A stretch of DNA of 64,000 nucleotides from Candidatus Omnitrophota bacterium (GCA_023818695.1 JAMWCF010000001.1:633181-697180); one strand, 5' to 3'. Positions 33,859 through 42,724 are shown, numbered from the stretch's first letter. Program-made: numbers and translations. The notes: generated from the sequence alone by a model not told the origin.

Positions 33859-33938
33859 GTGGAGATATCGGAAAGTCATCGACTTCAGAGCTGTCATGCC
33901 CCTTGCCCCCTTCTGCTTCTTCAGGTATCATACGCCCC

Positions 33939-34898
33939 ATGTTCGGTAAACCGATGGCCCTCTTTACAACGCTTGCTCTTTGCGCTGGATGTGCCTCTGT
34001 TCCGGTGCCGATCCGGACGGATATTCCCACTGCCCCTCTGCCACAGAAATTTGCTGGCTACTACGATTACAACCCCGCACCCCTGCGGATCACTCAAGTG
34101 GAAAAGGAGGAAATCCGTTCGGGATACCGTTTGAAAAGGTTCACCCTAGCCCCGGACAACTCTCCTAAGAGATTCCGACCGATCAAAGTGGACTGGTACA
34201 AACCGGACAAACCGGGCCGTTTGCCGGTTGTCCTCATGTCTCCGATCCTGGCCGGCAACGATCTTTACGTGAAGGAGTTCGGCCGGTTCTTCGCGGCGCG
34301 GGGCCTTCATGCCATTCTGGTCTACCGCCAAAAGGAGGTTTTCTCCGCCGGCAGGCAATTGGAGGATATCGAAACCCACCTCAAGGATTCGATCATCAAG
34401 ATGCGCCAGGCGCTGGATTGGATTCAAACACAGGAATCGGTGGACCCGCAGAGGATCGGCGCCTTCTCCATCAGTCTCGGGGCGATCCTGACGACCATCC
34501 TGACCGCGGTGGAACCGCGCGTCCGCTGCGCGGTGCTGGGACTTCCGGCCGGGCATATCCCGGAGATCATCATGACCTCGGACGATAAGGCGATTCGCAA
34601 ACGCCGGCGTAACTACCTGAAGGAGAATAACCTCACCGAAGCGCAGGCGCTGGCCCGCCTGAAAGAGGTGATCCGTTCGGAGCCGCTCGACGCCGCCCCG
34701 GCCATCGACCCCAGAAAAGTGCTCATCATCACCGGTTATTTCGACAGGGTGCTGGGGAGGGATAACGCCTTCGAACTCTGGAGGGCCATGCGCCGGCCGA
34801 GAATGATCGTCCTGCCGACCGGTCACTATACTGCCTATTTCGCCACGCCGTACCTGAAACTAGCGGTCTATTCCTTCCTCAAGCGAAACCTGAAATAG
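33939..34898 (+). CDS. Alpha/beta hydrolase lipoprotein
   Basis: A 319-residue lipoprotein hydrolase. I chose the ATG at 33939 because it gives a short signal peptide with the lipobox LCAGC; an upstream TTG only adds an unlikely extension. The nucleophile elbow is SISLG in GAFSISLGAI, with a candidate acid in GYFDRVLG and His in PTGHYT. The substrate is unknown. Its last 39 bases overlap the convergent C45-type gene. Confidence 0.78.
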   Translation: MFGKPMALFTTLALCAGCASVPVPIRTDIPTAPLPQKFAGYYDYNPAPLRITQVEKEEIRSGYRLKRFTLAPDNSPKRFRPIKVDWYKPDKPGRLPVVLMSPILAGNDLYVKEFGRFFAARGLHAILVYRQKEVFSAGRQLEDIETHLKDSIIKMRQALDWIQTQESVDPQRIGAFSISLGAILTTILTAVEPRVRCAVLGLPAGHIPEIIMTSDDKAIRKRRRNYLKENNLTEAQALARLKEVIRSEPLDAAPAIDPRKVLIITGYFDRVLGRDNAFELWRAMRRPRMIVLPTGHYTAYFATPYLKLAVYSFLKRNLK

Positions 34899-36140
34899 GG
34901 GTGCCAGGTCCACCTCGTGGTAGACCTGCGTGGCGGCTGGATCCCGCCCTCGGGCGTTGGCCACCCACAGCTTTGGGAAAGCGTAGACAACCGATTGGAC
35001 GTTGCTTTTCGGGGCGATCGCCCTGGCGATCGACATCCCGATCTCCGGGTCAACCTGTCCGTAAAACTGCCGCAGAAGCAGTCCCTGCCCTTTATACCGG
35101 GTCTCATAGGCCCCTGAACCCTCCGGAGACTCCAGACCCGGTTTGTCCGGATCTCCCTTGGAGGCGGTCTGCAGATCCCTGACCTGCGGATCGAACGCGG
35201 TGTCAGCTCGAAAGATCACGTTCTCGACCGAAATCCGGTAGGGGGCTTCCGGCTCCTGGTCGATCCAGAAGACGGCGCAGTGGGATTTCGTCGTCTCCAG
35301 GGCGACAGCCCGTTTGGTCTGCGCGTCGCTGAACAGGTAATTGTAGCCGGTGGTCCTCTCGGCCGTCCGAATGATCTCAACCGCCTCTTCCAGCTCCTCG
35401 CTCTCCTGCAAAACCCGCCGCAGGAGAAACGGCATCGGGGTTCCCTTCATATCCTGGTCCACCGTCTCGGAACCGATCTCCCCGACAGCGATCCCCTCCT
35501 CATTGATGCCGGAGATCACGCCGGTGAAACCGAGCCAGCCGAGACTCACGAACCGCTTGCCGTTCTTCGGGTGATGCACGAAAACAGCCGCGTAGCGCTG
35601 GACGTCCGACTGAATCGCCCAGTCCAGGTTGCGGATGTGAACCATCCGGCCGTCCCGGGTGGCCCGGCCGAACGCGGCAAAAGCAGCGCAGGTGGTGGCC
35701 ATCAGCTCCGGCAGGGCGTGGACCCGCTCCAGCGTCTTGAGCGGGATTCCGGAAGCGTCGGCAAGCCCCCGCATCTCTTCCAGGAAGGAAGCGGGCACGT
35801 GCGGCTTCATGGCCGCCCAGGTCTGGTCCAGCTTCCGGTAGGCGAGCCAGGTCCCCATCATCGGGATCCCAACCTCCCTCTTGATGAAGGCCATCACGTT
35901 GTCAACGGAGGCCTTGACCTGCCGGGGCATGAGGGAACCGTGCTGGTACCCCATCTCGTAGGGGGACCCGGAAAGGAAAAGGACGGGAATTGTTTCGTGG
36001 ATCCAGGAGAGTTCGCCCGGAGGGATCGTTTTCAGGATCGGTTTGGCTTCCTGCGGACCAGCGCAGCCGTTCATGACCAGCGCGGCGCAGGCGGCCATCA
36101 GCCAGCGGCCGGCATTCGATTTTACTGCCGCACCCCTCAC
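34860..36140 (-). CDS. C45-type Ntn acyl hydrolase/acyltransferase lipoprotein
   Basis: A 426-residue lipoprotein (lipobox VMNGC) of the C45 family, which includes acyl-CoA:6-aminopenicillanate acyltransferase and related amide hydrolases. The likely catalytic nucleophile is the Cys in TTCAAFAAFG, exposed by self-cleavage before it, followed by RNLDW and the GFTGVISGINEEGIAV strand. It probably cleaves or forms N-acyl amide bonds in the periplasm. It is translationally coupled (ATGA) to the ceramidase-like gene, suggesting a shared substrate class. Confidence 0.82.
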   Translation of the reverse strand: MRGAAVKSNAGRWLMAACAALVMNGCAGPQEAKPILKTIPPGELSWIHETIPVLFLSGSPYEMGYQHGSLMPRQVKASVDNVMAFIKREVGIPMMGTWLAYRKLDQTWAAMKPHVPASFLEEMRGLADASGIPLKTLERVHALPELMATTCAAFAAFGRATRDGRMVHIRNLDWAIQSDVQRYAAVFVHHPKNGKRFVSLGWLGFTGVISGINEEGIAVGEIGSETVDQDMKGTPMPFLLRRVLQESEELEEAVEIIRTAERTTGYNYLFSDAQTKRAVALETTKSHCAVFWIDQEPEAPYRISVENVIFRADTAFDPQVRDLQTASKGDPDKPGLESPEGSGAYETRYKGQGLLLRQFYGQVDPEIGMSIARAIAPKSNVQSVVYAFPKLWVANARGRDPAATQVYHEVDLAPLFQVSLEEGIDR

Positions 36141-37501
36141 CGGTCCTTACCTTCCTTACTCTCTTCAGAATAGACGCCGGCCAGCGCCTCAATCCCATCG
36201 ACCATCAGCTCCCCGAAGGAAGGGCCGTACCAGGTCATCCAGGATTCGTAGCTGCCGTCCCGAAACTCCTGCGGGGTCACGGCGTAGCCGAGATAGCCGT
36301 TGGCATATCCCAGGAGCAGCGGTTCGACTCCCTGCGACACCAGTCTGTGTCTCAACCCCTGTCCCAGACCGGTGGTCAATTCCGCCGACAGAGGGACGAA
36401 AATCAGCCGGTCCAAAGCGATGAGATTGAGGTAGGCGGAGGTCGGCCGCATCATCCTGCCTATCAAGGAAGGAACCGGCACCGGCCCCAGGCGGACCTGT
36501 GGAGAGGGCAGATTCATCCGCCATCCCCAGGTCACCACGTCCCCTTTCGGGGAGAGTTTCAGCCGGCTGACAATCGCGCCGGCCTGCTCGGCGATGCCCT
36601 GGGAGAAGTTCCTGATCTTTTCTTCCGGATCAGACGCCAGCTGGCCGCTGGGCCTTAAATCCCCCGCCGCTCCGTTGACAAACAGGCAGACGGAATCGGG
36701 ATAGGCCGTCTCCAGCAGACGGGAAACCTCCCCTGGGAAATCGCCGCTGAAACGCATGTCCTGGGACCCCAAAAGGGTCGGATGGGCCGCGGCGTTCACC
36801 AGGATGGCCAGCGGTTTCTTCTTTTCCACCGATTCGACCATGAAAACCGTGATCTTCGGGTCGGTGGGTCCGAGGGGATTCCTCCTGTTCTCTGTCAAAC
36901 CCAGCACCGGAGCGGATTCGACCCCCCATTGAACCGGTTCCATCCGTTCCAGCGCCTGCCGGATGGACCAGATAATCCGGGCCTTCAGCCCCTCGATGAC
37001 CTCGGGATCATACTCTCCGAAGACCATCTCATACAGGAACCCCGGAGCGATAGCCCCCATACCCGAATGGGTGTGCGTGGCGCACAGGACGACCGATTGT
37101 CGGTAAAGCTTGAACTCCTTGGCGATCTGCTTGAAGAGCTGTTCCGCCAGCGGAGGGGGGAAAATCAGCAGGTCCGCCGAAACAAAAACCGCTGTGTCGG
37201 TCCCGTCGCTTAAGACCAGGGTCCGAACGTAAAGGGAGTCCCGGATGCCGGTGGAGGGCTTTCCCTTCCTCTTCGAGTAGCCGGCCAGCGGCGTGCCGAC
37301 CGCTGGGGTGATCTCCACCTTGGCGGCTCCCGCGGTGATTTTGGCCGGTTTCTGTCTCTGAATCTGGCTCTGGATCTTCTCCAGCGGAATCTTGGCCAGC
37401 GTGGTCGAGCCGTGTACCGACGCGCAGCCCAAAGGAAAAACGCAGATCAGGCCGGCCGCCGCAACAAGCGCGATCCCGAAAAACGCCGGATACCGTTTCA
37501 T
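36137..37501 (-). CDS. Neutral ceramidase-like lipoprotein
   Basis: A 454-residue lipoprotein (lipobox FPLGC) of the neutral/alkaline non-lysosomal ceramidase superfamily. Zn-site and core motifs are visible: ATHTHSG, NAAAHPTLLG, SGDFPGE and NGAAGDLRP. I chose the ATG at 37501, which overlaps the QueF stop as ATGA. Full ceramidases are about 650 residues; this one lacks the C-terminal beta-domain, as do many bacterial homologues. Substrate is probably an N-acylated lipid or amide. Confidence 0.8.
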   Translation of the reverse strand: MKRYPAFFGIALVAAAGLICVFPLGCASVHGSTTLAKIPLEKIQSQIQRQKPAKITAGAAKVEITPAVGTPLAGYSKRKGKPSTGIRDSLYVRTLVLSDGTDTAVFVSADLLIFPPPLAEQLFKQIAKEFKLYRQSVVLCATHTHSGMGAIAPGFLYEMVFGEYDPEVIEGLKARIIWSIRQALERMEPVQWGVESAPVLGLTENRRNPLGPTDPKITVFMVESVEKKKPLAILVNAAAHPTLLGSQDMRFSGDFPGEVSRLLETAYPDSVCLFVNGAAGDLRPSGQLASDPEEKIRNFSQGIAEQAGAIVSRLKLSPKGDVVTWGWRMNLPSPQVRLGPVPVPSLIGRMMRPTSAYLNLIALDRLIFVPLSAELTTGLGQGLRHRLVSQGVEPLLLGYANGYLGYAVTPQEFRDGSYESWMTWYGPSFGELMVDGIEALAGVYSEESKEGKDR

Positions 37502-37899
37502 AACCGATCCCCTTTCCGGCGAGCGGGATACCGCGCCTCCACAATAGTCTTCATCCCGCCCCGCACGTTGAACTCCCCCGTGACAACCACCCAGACCGGC
37601 TTGACCGCCTTGACGAAATCCCGCAGAATCCGGTTCACAGCGTTCTCCTGAAAAATCCCCACATTCCGGAAACCGTTGATGTAAAACTTCAACGCCTTGA
37701 GCTCGACGCACCATTTCCGCGGAAGGTAGCGGATGGTGATCGTCCCGAAATCCGGCAGGCCGGTTCTCGGGCAGACCGACGTGAATTCGTCGATTGCAAT
37801 GGTGATCTCGTAGCCGGCGTACTGGTTGGGCCAGCATTCCAGCTCCGGAAGCTTCTCCTTGATCCCCGACGCGGCGTGGGCTTTCGTGTATGCAGGCAT
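37498..37899 (-). CDS. queF: NADPH-dependent preQ0 reductase QueF (7-cyano-7-deazaguanine reductase)
   Basis: A 133-residue type I (unimodular) QueF that reduces preQ0 to preQ1 in queuosine synthesis. FTSVCPRTGLPD carries the nucleophile Cys43 and acid Asp50, and the family motif ELKALKFY is at 66-73. The position of the His in the B. subtilis FHE motif is Gln here (FQEN, residues 83-86), a substitution of uncertain effect. No other queuosine gene is in the window. Confidence 0.9.
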   Translation of the reverse strand: MPAYTKAHAASGIKEKLPELECWPNQYAGYEITIAIDEFTSVCPRTGLPDFGTITIRYLPRKWCVELKALKFYINGFRNVGIFQENAVNRILRDFVKAVKPVWVVVTGEFNVRGGMKTIVEARYPARRKGDRL

Positions 37900-37917
37900 C
37901 GTCTGCCGCTTATTTTA

Positions 37918-38793
37918 TCACGCCGCAAGGGTAATAATGGCGGCACCGGCCAGCATGACAGCGGTCGCCGCCATCCTCTGACGGAAGGCCGGCTCCCGGT
38001 AGAGCAAACCGCCGTAGAGGACGGAGACCAGCAGACTCAACCTTTTGATCGCGATGAAATAGGCGACCGGTGCCTCGCGGATCCCCAGGCAATGCATCAG
38101 GAAAGCTCCCGACATCACCAGGCCGGCCAGCATGTAAAGAGGCAGCTGGGCCCGCAGCTGCCCGCCGAGGCGCCGCAGGTCCCCTTTCGCCCGGGCCGCA
38201 ACCAGCGCGCAGAGAATCAGGGCGTCCAGCGACAGATAGATGAAAGGAAACGACTCCGGGCTGGAGAGCAGGACCGCCCGCTTGCTCAAGACCGAGGTGA
38301 TGCTGTACAAGGCGGCGGTGATCATCATCAGCCGGATCCCCTCGTTCTTGAGCATCGCCCGCACCGGCTCCAGGGGCCCATGCACGGCCAGCTCCGCGTG
38401 GAGGGCGTACGCCCCGACAGTAACCGCCACCACCCCGATGAAGCCGGCCATGGTCACCGCTTCTCCCAGAAAGAGCCAGCCGGTCGCCACCGTCAGCAGA
38501 GGGGTGAAAGCCTGGAACGGGATGACCAGCGACAGCAGCCCCTTCTTCATCGATTTCAGCGCGCAGAGGTAGGCGGTCAACTCCAGGGGGATCATCATGC
38601 CGGTCACTTTCCAGAATTCCCAGGACAGAGCGGGCAGGCCGGCGTTCAGGAAAACCAGCAGCAGCCACGGCAGAGAGAAGAGGACCTTCGCCCAGGCCAC
38701 TGTTGCTTCGTCCGCCCGGGCAAGAAGCTTTTTGGCGATGGCGTCGGATGTGCCGATCAGCAGAGCGCAGGCAAGACCAAAGGAGATCCACAT
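37918..38793 (-). CDS. EamA/DMT-family transporter
   Basis: A 291-residue inner-membrane protein with ten predicted membrane segments arranged as two EamA repeats (about 1-133 and 152-291). The drug/metabolite transporter superfamily exports small metabolites, amino acids or, in some cases, lipid-carrier intermediates. The substrate cannot be told. A competing frame of almost equal length on the same strand lacks hydrophobic periodicity and was rejected. Confidence 0.87.
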   Translation of the reverse strand: MWISFGLACALLIGTSDAIAKKLLARADEATVAWAKVLFSLPWLLLVFLNAGLPALSWEFWKVTGMMIPLELTAYLCALKSMKKGLLSLVIPFQAFTPLLTVATGWLFLGEAVTMAGFIGVVAVTVGAYALHAELAVHGPLEPVRAMLKNEGIRLMMITAALYSITSVLSKRAVLLSSPESFPFIYLSLDALILCALVAARAKGDLRRLGGQLRAQLPLYMLAGLVMSGAFLMHCLGIREAPVAYFIAIKRLSLLVSVLYGGLLYREPAFRQRMAATAVMLAGAAIITLAA

Positions 38794-38806
38794 CAGGGGC
38801 GGCTGG

Positions 38807-39985
38807 TCAAATCGTTTCCAGGATAAGGCACTTCAGATACTTCGATTCCGGGTGGGTCAGCAGGATCGGGTGGTCCTTCGACTGGGTCCGATTCTCCAGC
38901 AAGCGGACGGCCCGGCCGGCCCCCACGCTGGCCTGGCGAAGCGTCTCCAGGAACAGCTCCTCCGTCATATTGTAGGAGCAGGAACAGGTGATCAGGATCC
39001 CTTCCGGTTTCAGGAGCCGCATGGCCCGCAGGTTGATCTCCCGGTATCCCCGCTTGGCGCCCTGCAGTTCCGCTTTGCTCTTCGCAAAAGCCGGGGGATC
39101 CAGAATCACCAGGTCGAACTGTTCGCCCTGCTTCTCCATTTCTCTCAACCGGTCGAAAGCGTTGGCCTTCTCGGCCCGGATATTTTTGAACCCGTTCAAA
39201 GCGGCGTTCTCTTGAAGCAGGTTCAAGGCCTGTTCCGAATCTTCGATGGCGACGACCTCCTGCGCCGTGCCGGCGGCCTGCAGACTGAACCCCCCTTGGT
39301 AGGCGAAAACGTCCAGCACCCTGCCCTTGGCGAACGAGCCGCTGTGAATCCGATTCTCCCTCTGGTCAAGATAGGCGCCGGTCTTCTGCGCTCGGGAGAA
39401 ATCGACGATGTAGCGGCGCTTTCCCTCCGTCACCTCCACCCTCTTCGGCTCTTCGCCGAAAAGGAGCTTCCTTTCAGCCGACAACCCTTCCAGCTTCCGG
39501 ACGGGGGAGTCGTTCCATCCCAGCACCGCCTTGGCGCCGGTGAACTCCACCGCCAGTTCCACCAGAAGAGGCAGCAGCTGCTCTATCCCGAGACTCAAAA
39601 CCTGGAACACCAGAATATCGGCGTACCTGTCCACGATCAGCCCCGGGAAGCCGTCCGCTTCCGAAAAAACGAGCCGGCAGGCGTTGGAATCGGTGACGAT
39701 CCTCTTTCTGTAGGCAACAGCCGCCTCGAAGCGGCCGGCCCAGAAATCCCTGTCGATCTGCTCCTGCGGATCCTGGGTGAGCATCCGCAGGGCGATCTTC
39801 GACGCCGCGTTGTAGAAGGCCTGCCCCAGCAGCTGCCCGTCGGGGGCCTTGACGCGGACAACCGCTCCCGAGGAGGGGCCGTCGGCCGTTTTCAGGTCGT
39901 CCTTGTAGATCCAGGGATGCCCCGTTTCGTACCACCGGACCCCTTTGTGCGTGATCGTGACTTCACCCTTCACTTCGTGACCCAT
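38807..39985 (-). CDS. rlmI: RlmI-like 23S rRNA (cytosine-C5) methyltransferase
   Basis: A 392-residue enzyme of the YccW/RlmI family that methylates rRNA cytosine. An N-terminal PUA-like domain (HPWIYKDDL) precedes an EEHEH domain and a Rossmann methyltransferase domain with DQRENR, VLDVFAYQGGFS, LDPPAFAKSK and the catalytic TCSCSYNM. Length fits the family. It overlaps the YnbE-YdbL gene by 16 bases; the exact start is uncertain because its ribosome site is crowded. Confidence 0.85.
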   Translation of the reverse strand: MGHEVKGEVTITHKGVRWYETGHPWIYKDDLKTADGPSSGAVVRVKAPDGQLLGQAFYNAASKIALRMLTQDPQEQIDRDFWAGRFEAAVAYRKRIVTDSNACRLVFSEADGFPGLIVDRYADILVFQVLSLGIEQLLPLLVELAVEFTGAKAVLGWNDSPVRKLEGLSAERKLLFGEEPKRVEVTEGKRRYIVDFSRAQKTGAYLDQRENRIHSGSFAKGRVLDVFAYQGGFSLQAAGTAQEVVAIEDSEQALNLLQENAALNGFKNIRAEKANAFDRLREMEKQGEQFDLVILDPPAFAKSKAELQGAKRGYREINLRAMRLLKPEGILITCSCSYNMTEELFLETLRQASVGAGRAVRLLENRTQSKDHPILLTHPESKYLKCLILETI

Positions 39986-40563
39986 TCTCCCGATGGCTGC
40001 TGGATCTTCTCTCCCGGCTCCGCTCTCTCCCTCTGCTCCTGGGCGAAAGCGGCTTTGACGGTGGCCATGGCATCCCCGGGAAGATTGTTCTGCTCAATGA
40101 TCGTCCGGTAAATCAGCTCCCGGTCCCGGTTCTCCTGCTCCACCAGAGCGGTCACTTCCGGAGTGGAAACCAGCGCGCTGACAAGCCCCTGGTTGTTTTC
40201 CCCGACCCATCCCTTCATCTTGTATTCCTTCAACTGCTTGTACCGATCCCGACGGGAATCGATCGCCCGCTGGGCCTCCGGCGTCATGAACTTCAGCTGC
40301 GGCGACGCCGCCCAGGCGGAGGGAACCAACCAGTCGCCCAGTCGGCTGCGCGGCTTCTGCGCCGATTTCGGCTCGGGGTTCACCATATCCTCAATGGAGC
40401 TGGCCGTTTCCTTGACCTGCCGCACATCCAGCGTGATGTGGGCCTCAATCTTGATCGGCCTGTCCGGGTCGCCCGCGACCGTGGCCCGGCACGCGGCGAC
40501 CCCGAGGAGACCCCCCCCAGCCAATAAAATCCCAAGCGTCATCGTGCATTGTCTCTTCAACAT
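39970..40563 (-). CDS. Fused YnbE-YdbL-like lipoprotein (DUF1318)
   Basis: A 197-residue lipoprotein (lipobox GVAAC, Cys25). Residues about 34-60 (IKIEAHITLDVRQV) resemble the mature part of the E. coli outer-membrane lipoprotein YnbE. Residues about 90-197 resemble YdbL (DUF1318): AIDSRRDRYKQL, LVEQENRDRELIY, IIEQNN and a final AEPGEKIQQPSGEWV. In E. coli these are separate proteins that work with YdbH in lipid transport to the outer membrane. Its upstream neighbour is a short YdbH-like protein, which supports the call. GGGGGGAG precedes the ATG. Confidence 0.75.
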   Translation of the reverse strand: MLKRQCTMTLGILLAGGGLLGVAACRATVAGDPDRPIKIEAHITLDVRQVKETASSIEDMVNPEPKSAQKPRSRLGDWLVPSAWAASPQLKFMTPEAQRAIDSRRDRYKQLKEYKMKGWVGENNQGLVSALVSTPEVTALVEQENRDRELIYRTIIEQNNLPGDAMATVKAAFAQEQRERAEPGEKIQQPSGEWVTK

Positions 40564-40574
40564 GGACTCCCCCC

Positions 40575-41291
40575 TTATAAGATCAGCTCTTTTAAGACCG
40601 CCACCGACTCTTTATCCACTCGTATCTTCAGATTCAGAAGATGGTCCCCATCGAGATAGAGATCGACCAGATACCGACTTTCATCGGTCCGGACGTCGAT
40701 CTTTCCCACCTGATAATGAAACAGCTCCTGGCCTTTCAGCGCCGTCAGCAACTGCCGCCGAGCGTCTCCCTCCGGCATGAAGCTTAAGAGCTGGCGCATC
40801 AGTTCGCCGCTCAATGTTCCGCCGGGATCATCGGCCTTCAGAGCCGTTTCAACCCTTTCCACGGCCCCTGCCGTCCCTTCCAAATCGATCGCCCCCCGCA
40901 GCAGACCCGCGGCCTTCCATTCCCCTTTGCCGACCGTCCGGTCCAGCGCGGCCAAATCCAGCTCCACCTGCCGAACCTGCACCGCCCATTTGCAATCCCC
41001 TCGGATCCAGCGGCGGGGGTCGGTCTGCAGCAGGACGCTTCCGGCCGACAGGATCCGGGTCCCATCGATCGTTTTCCAGTTTACCGAAATCGCCTCCACC
41101 TTGAAATGGGGAACAAACCGCAGCCGCCGGATCTCCACTTTCGTTTCCGGAACCTGTTCTTGAACGCGCGAGCTCACAGCAAGGGAGATCCAGGAAGCCC
41201 CGCCCGGCGTAGTCACCCAATAGAGCAGCGCCCCGGCCGCCAGAACCCCGAGGCACAGCAGGACGGCGAAAACCAGGAGAACTCTTTTCAC
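40575..41291 (-). CDS. Short YdbH/AsmA-like membrane-anchored protein
   Basis: A 238-residue protein with one N-terminal membrane anchor (about 3-24) and a beta-rich periplasmic domain. The anchor-plus-AsmA-like opening (VKRVLLVFAVLL, RRLRFVP, SVNWKTIDG) and its place directly before the YnbE-YdbL fusion suggest a much reduced relative of YdbH, which is about 880 residues in E. coli. A GTG at 41291 or a TTG at 41297 (overlapping the upstream stop) could be the start. The call depends on context and should be tested by structure prediction. Confidence 0.55.
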   Translation of the reverse strand: MKRVLLVFAVLLCLGVLAAGALLYWVTTPGGASWISLAVSSRVQEQVPETKVEIRRLRFVPHFKVEAISVNWKTIDGTRILSAGSVLLQTDPRRWIRGDCKWAVQVRQVELDLAALDRTVGKGEWKAAGLLRGAIDLEGTAGAVERVETALKADDPGGTLSGELMRQLLSFMPEGDARRQLLTALKGQELFHYQVGKIDVRTDESRYLVDLYLDGDHLLNLKIRVDKESVAVLKELIL

Positions 41292-41293
41292 GA

Positions 41294-42724
41294 TCAAACG
41301 GATAGGAAGACCGGCACCAGGCCGCCGCCCTGGCTGATGTTCACGATCGGCTCCGGCGAACACCGGCCGACGAAAGCCACCCCCTTGGAGGTCGCGGTGA
41401 CGCTCAAGGTCACGTAATGCTGCTCCACCTGAACCCGCCCGCTCTGCTTCAGGACCATCATCGGTACCTTCTCGATTTTCACCTTCTCCTGCGCCACAAA
41501 AGACCCCGGGCGGGAAAACGCCTCCTCCAGGACCTTGCTCCACTCCGCCTCCGAGACCTCCTCCCCGACGACCACCTTCTCCCCCCCGTAGCCGCGGTTC
41601 GGCTTGAGCACCAGTGCCTCTCTTTTCTCACGGACGTACGGAATCAGGTCGATTTCGTTCCCCTGAGGATCCGTGGTTTTCCTCTCAAAAATCAGCCGGG
41701 TCCAGGGGACCCGGCGCTTCGAGGCTCGCAACTCTTGCGGGGTGAAGTAGGAAGCGAACGCGGGGCTGGTGAAGATCTCGCACAGGCTTTTGTGGTCGAA
41801 CTCGCCGAAAACGGTGGAGACCACCCTGTTCTGGGCGAAAGCGGCCTCTATCCCTTCCACCGACCCGCCGTGCGTCTTGATGGAGACCACCTCTTCCAGC
41901 TGGAAGTCCCTGTAGACGATGTCGATCTCCTGCCCCTTCAGCAGGAAGGTTTCCCCTTTGGTTTCCAGCTCGCGGGGGTCTCCGACCAGCGAACGAAACC
42001 CTTTCTCCTCAAAGAAGCGCTGGAGCTGGCTGAACTCGTCGCACCCGCCGGTAATCGTCTCCCGTCTTTCGACCAGCCCCACGCGGCAATCCGGCCGGCC
42101 CAGTGCTTTGGAGTGGGCCGCCAGTTCTCCCAGCAGCAGCTGCCTGTAATCGGCCGGCGGGACCAGATCCACATGGGGGATTTTTTCCTTCAGGGACGGA
42201 ATCAGGTGAGCGTTCACCAGCTCGGTGGCGGCCGGCATTAGGTAGACGCAACCCACCCCCACCGCGTTGAACTCGATGATCTGGAAGGAGGAGAGATCCT
42301 CTTCCACATTCGGACCCAGATTGGTGTCGAACCGCTCGAAGACCGTCTGTGGGCGGGGGATCTTGTCGGAATAGCTGTCCTTCAGCCACTTCAGCTCCGC
42401 TTCCCTCAAAGGAAGGATTTGCTGGAGGTTCGGATCTTCGAAGTAACGGGGAAGGATCCTGTTGACGGTCCTGCGGATCGCTCGGAAAAGCCCCTGCAGA
42501 TACCGGGCGGTGGAACGGCGAAGAACCCACGGGGTCAGCGCCACAGGGATGATGTTTTGCTGGTCCGTCTCGGTCCCCTGGATCAACAAACTGCGCTCTC
42601 TCAAACGGGCCCGGATCTCGCCGGCGACGGCGTTCAGCTCGGCCTCCGGCAGCTGCTCGATGGCCGAGAAGACCGCTCGTCCGGAACCTGTCCGCTGCCG
42701 CCAGTGCGGCTCGCTATTCCCCAA
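41294..42724 (-). CDS. ATP-grasp family protein (circularly permuted type)
   Basis: A 476-residue cytoplasmic protein. The C-terminal third has ATP-grasp features: LVLKPNRGYGGEKVVVG (nucleotide-binding Lys and Gly-rich loop), FVAQEKVKI and a final ISQGGGLVPVF. The order resembles circularly permuted ATP-grasp ligases (DUF404/407-type and glutathionylspermidine-synthase-like), which join a carboxylate to an amine. The start is probably a TTG inside the end of the yjbQ gene, so the first residues are uncertain. Substrate is unknown. Confidence 0.7.
   Translation of the reverse strand: MGNSEPHWRQRTGSGRAVFSAIEQLPEAELNAVAGEIRARLRERSLLIQGTETDQQNIIPVALTPWVLRRSTARYLQGLFRAIRRTVNRILPRYFEDPNLQQILPLREAELKWLKDSYSDKIPRPQTVFERFDTNLGPNVEEDLSSFQIIEFNAVGVGCVYLMPAATELVNAHLIPSLKEKIPHVDLVPPADYRQLLLGELAAHSKALGRPDCRVGLVERRETITGGCDEFSQLQRFFEEKGFRSLVGDPRELETKGETFLLKGQEIDIVYRDFQLEEVVSIKTHGGSVEGIEAAFAQNRVVSTVFGEFDHKSLCEIFTSPAFASYFTPQELRASKRRVPWTRLIFERKTTDPQGNEIDLIPYVREKREALVLKPNRGYGGEKVVVGEEVSEAEWSKVLEEAFSRPGSFVAQEKVKIEKVPMMVLKQSGRVQVEQHYVTLSVTATSKGVAFVGRCSPEPIVNISQGGGLVPVFLSV

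Larger units (their letters stand above)
33608..33938. other. Divergent intergenic region, operon control region
   Basis: About 330 bases separate the minus-strand operon start from the plus-strand lipoprotein hydrolase. It contains the sigma-54-like promoter at 33670-33686, a strongly AT-rich tract (about 33710-33780) that could bend, and TGTCGC-type repeats with a 12-base palindrome at 33825-33858. I see no further protein gene here. A clear sigma-70 promoter for the plus-strand gene was not found. Confidence 0.6.

Noticed and set aside
37910..38791. Minus-strand open frame in another register of the EamA gene
   Set aside because: It lacks hydrophobic segments and is Arg/Gly-rich; the overlapping frame at 37918-38793 is a typical ten-segment transporter.
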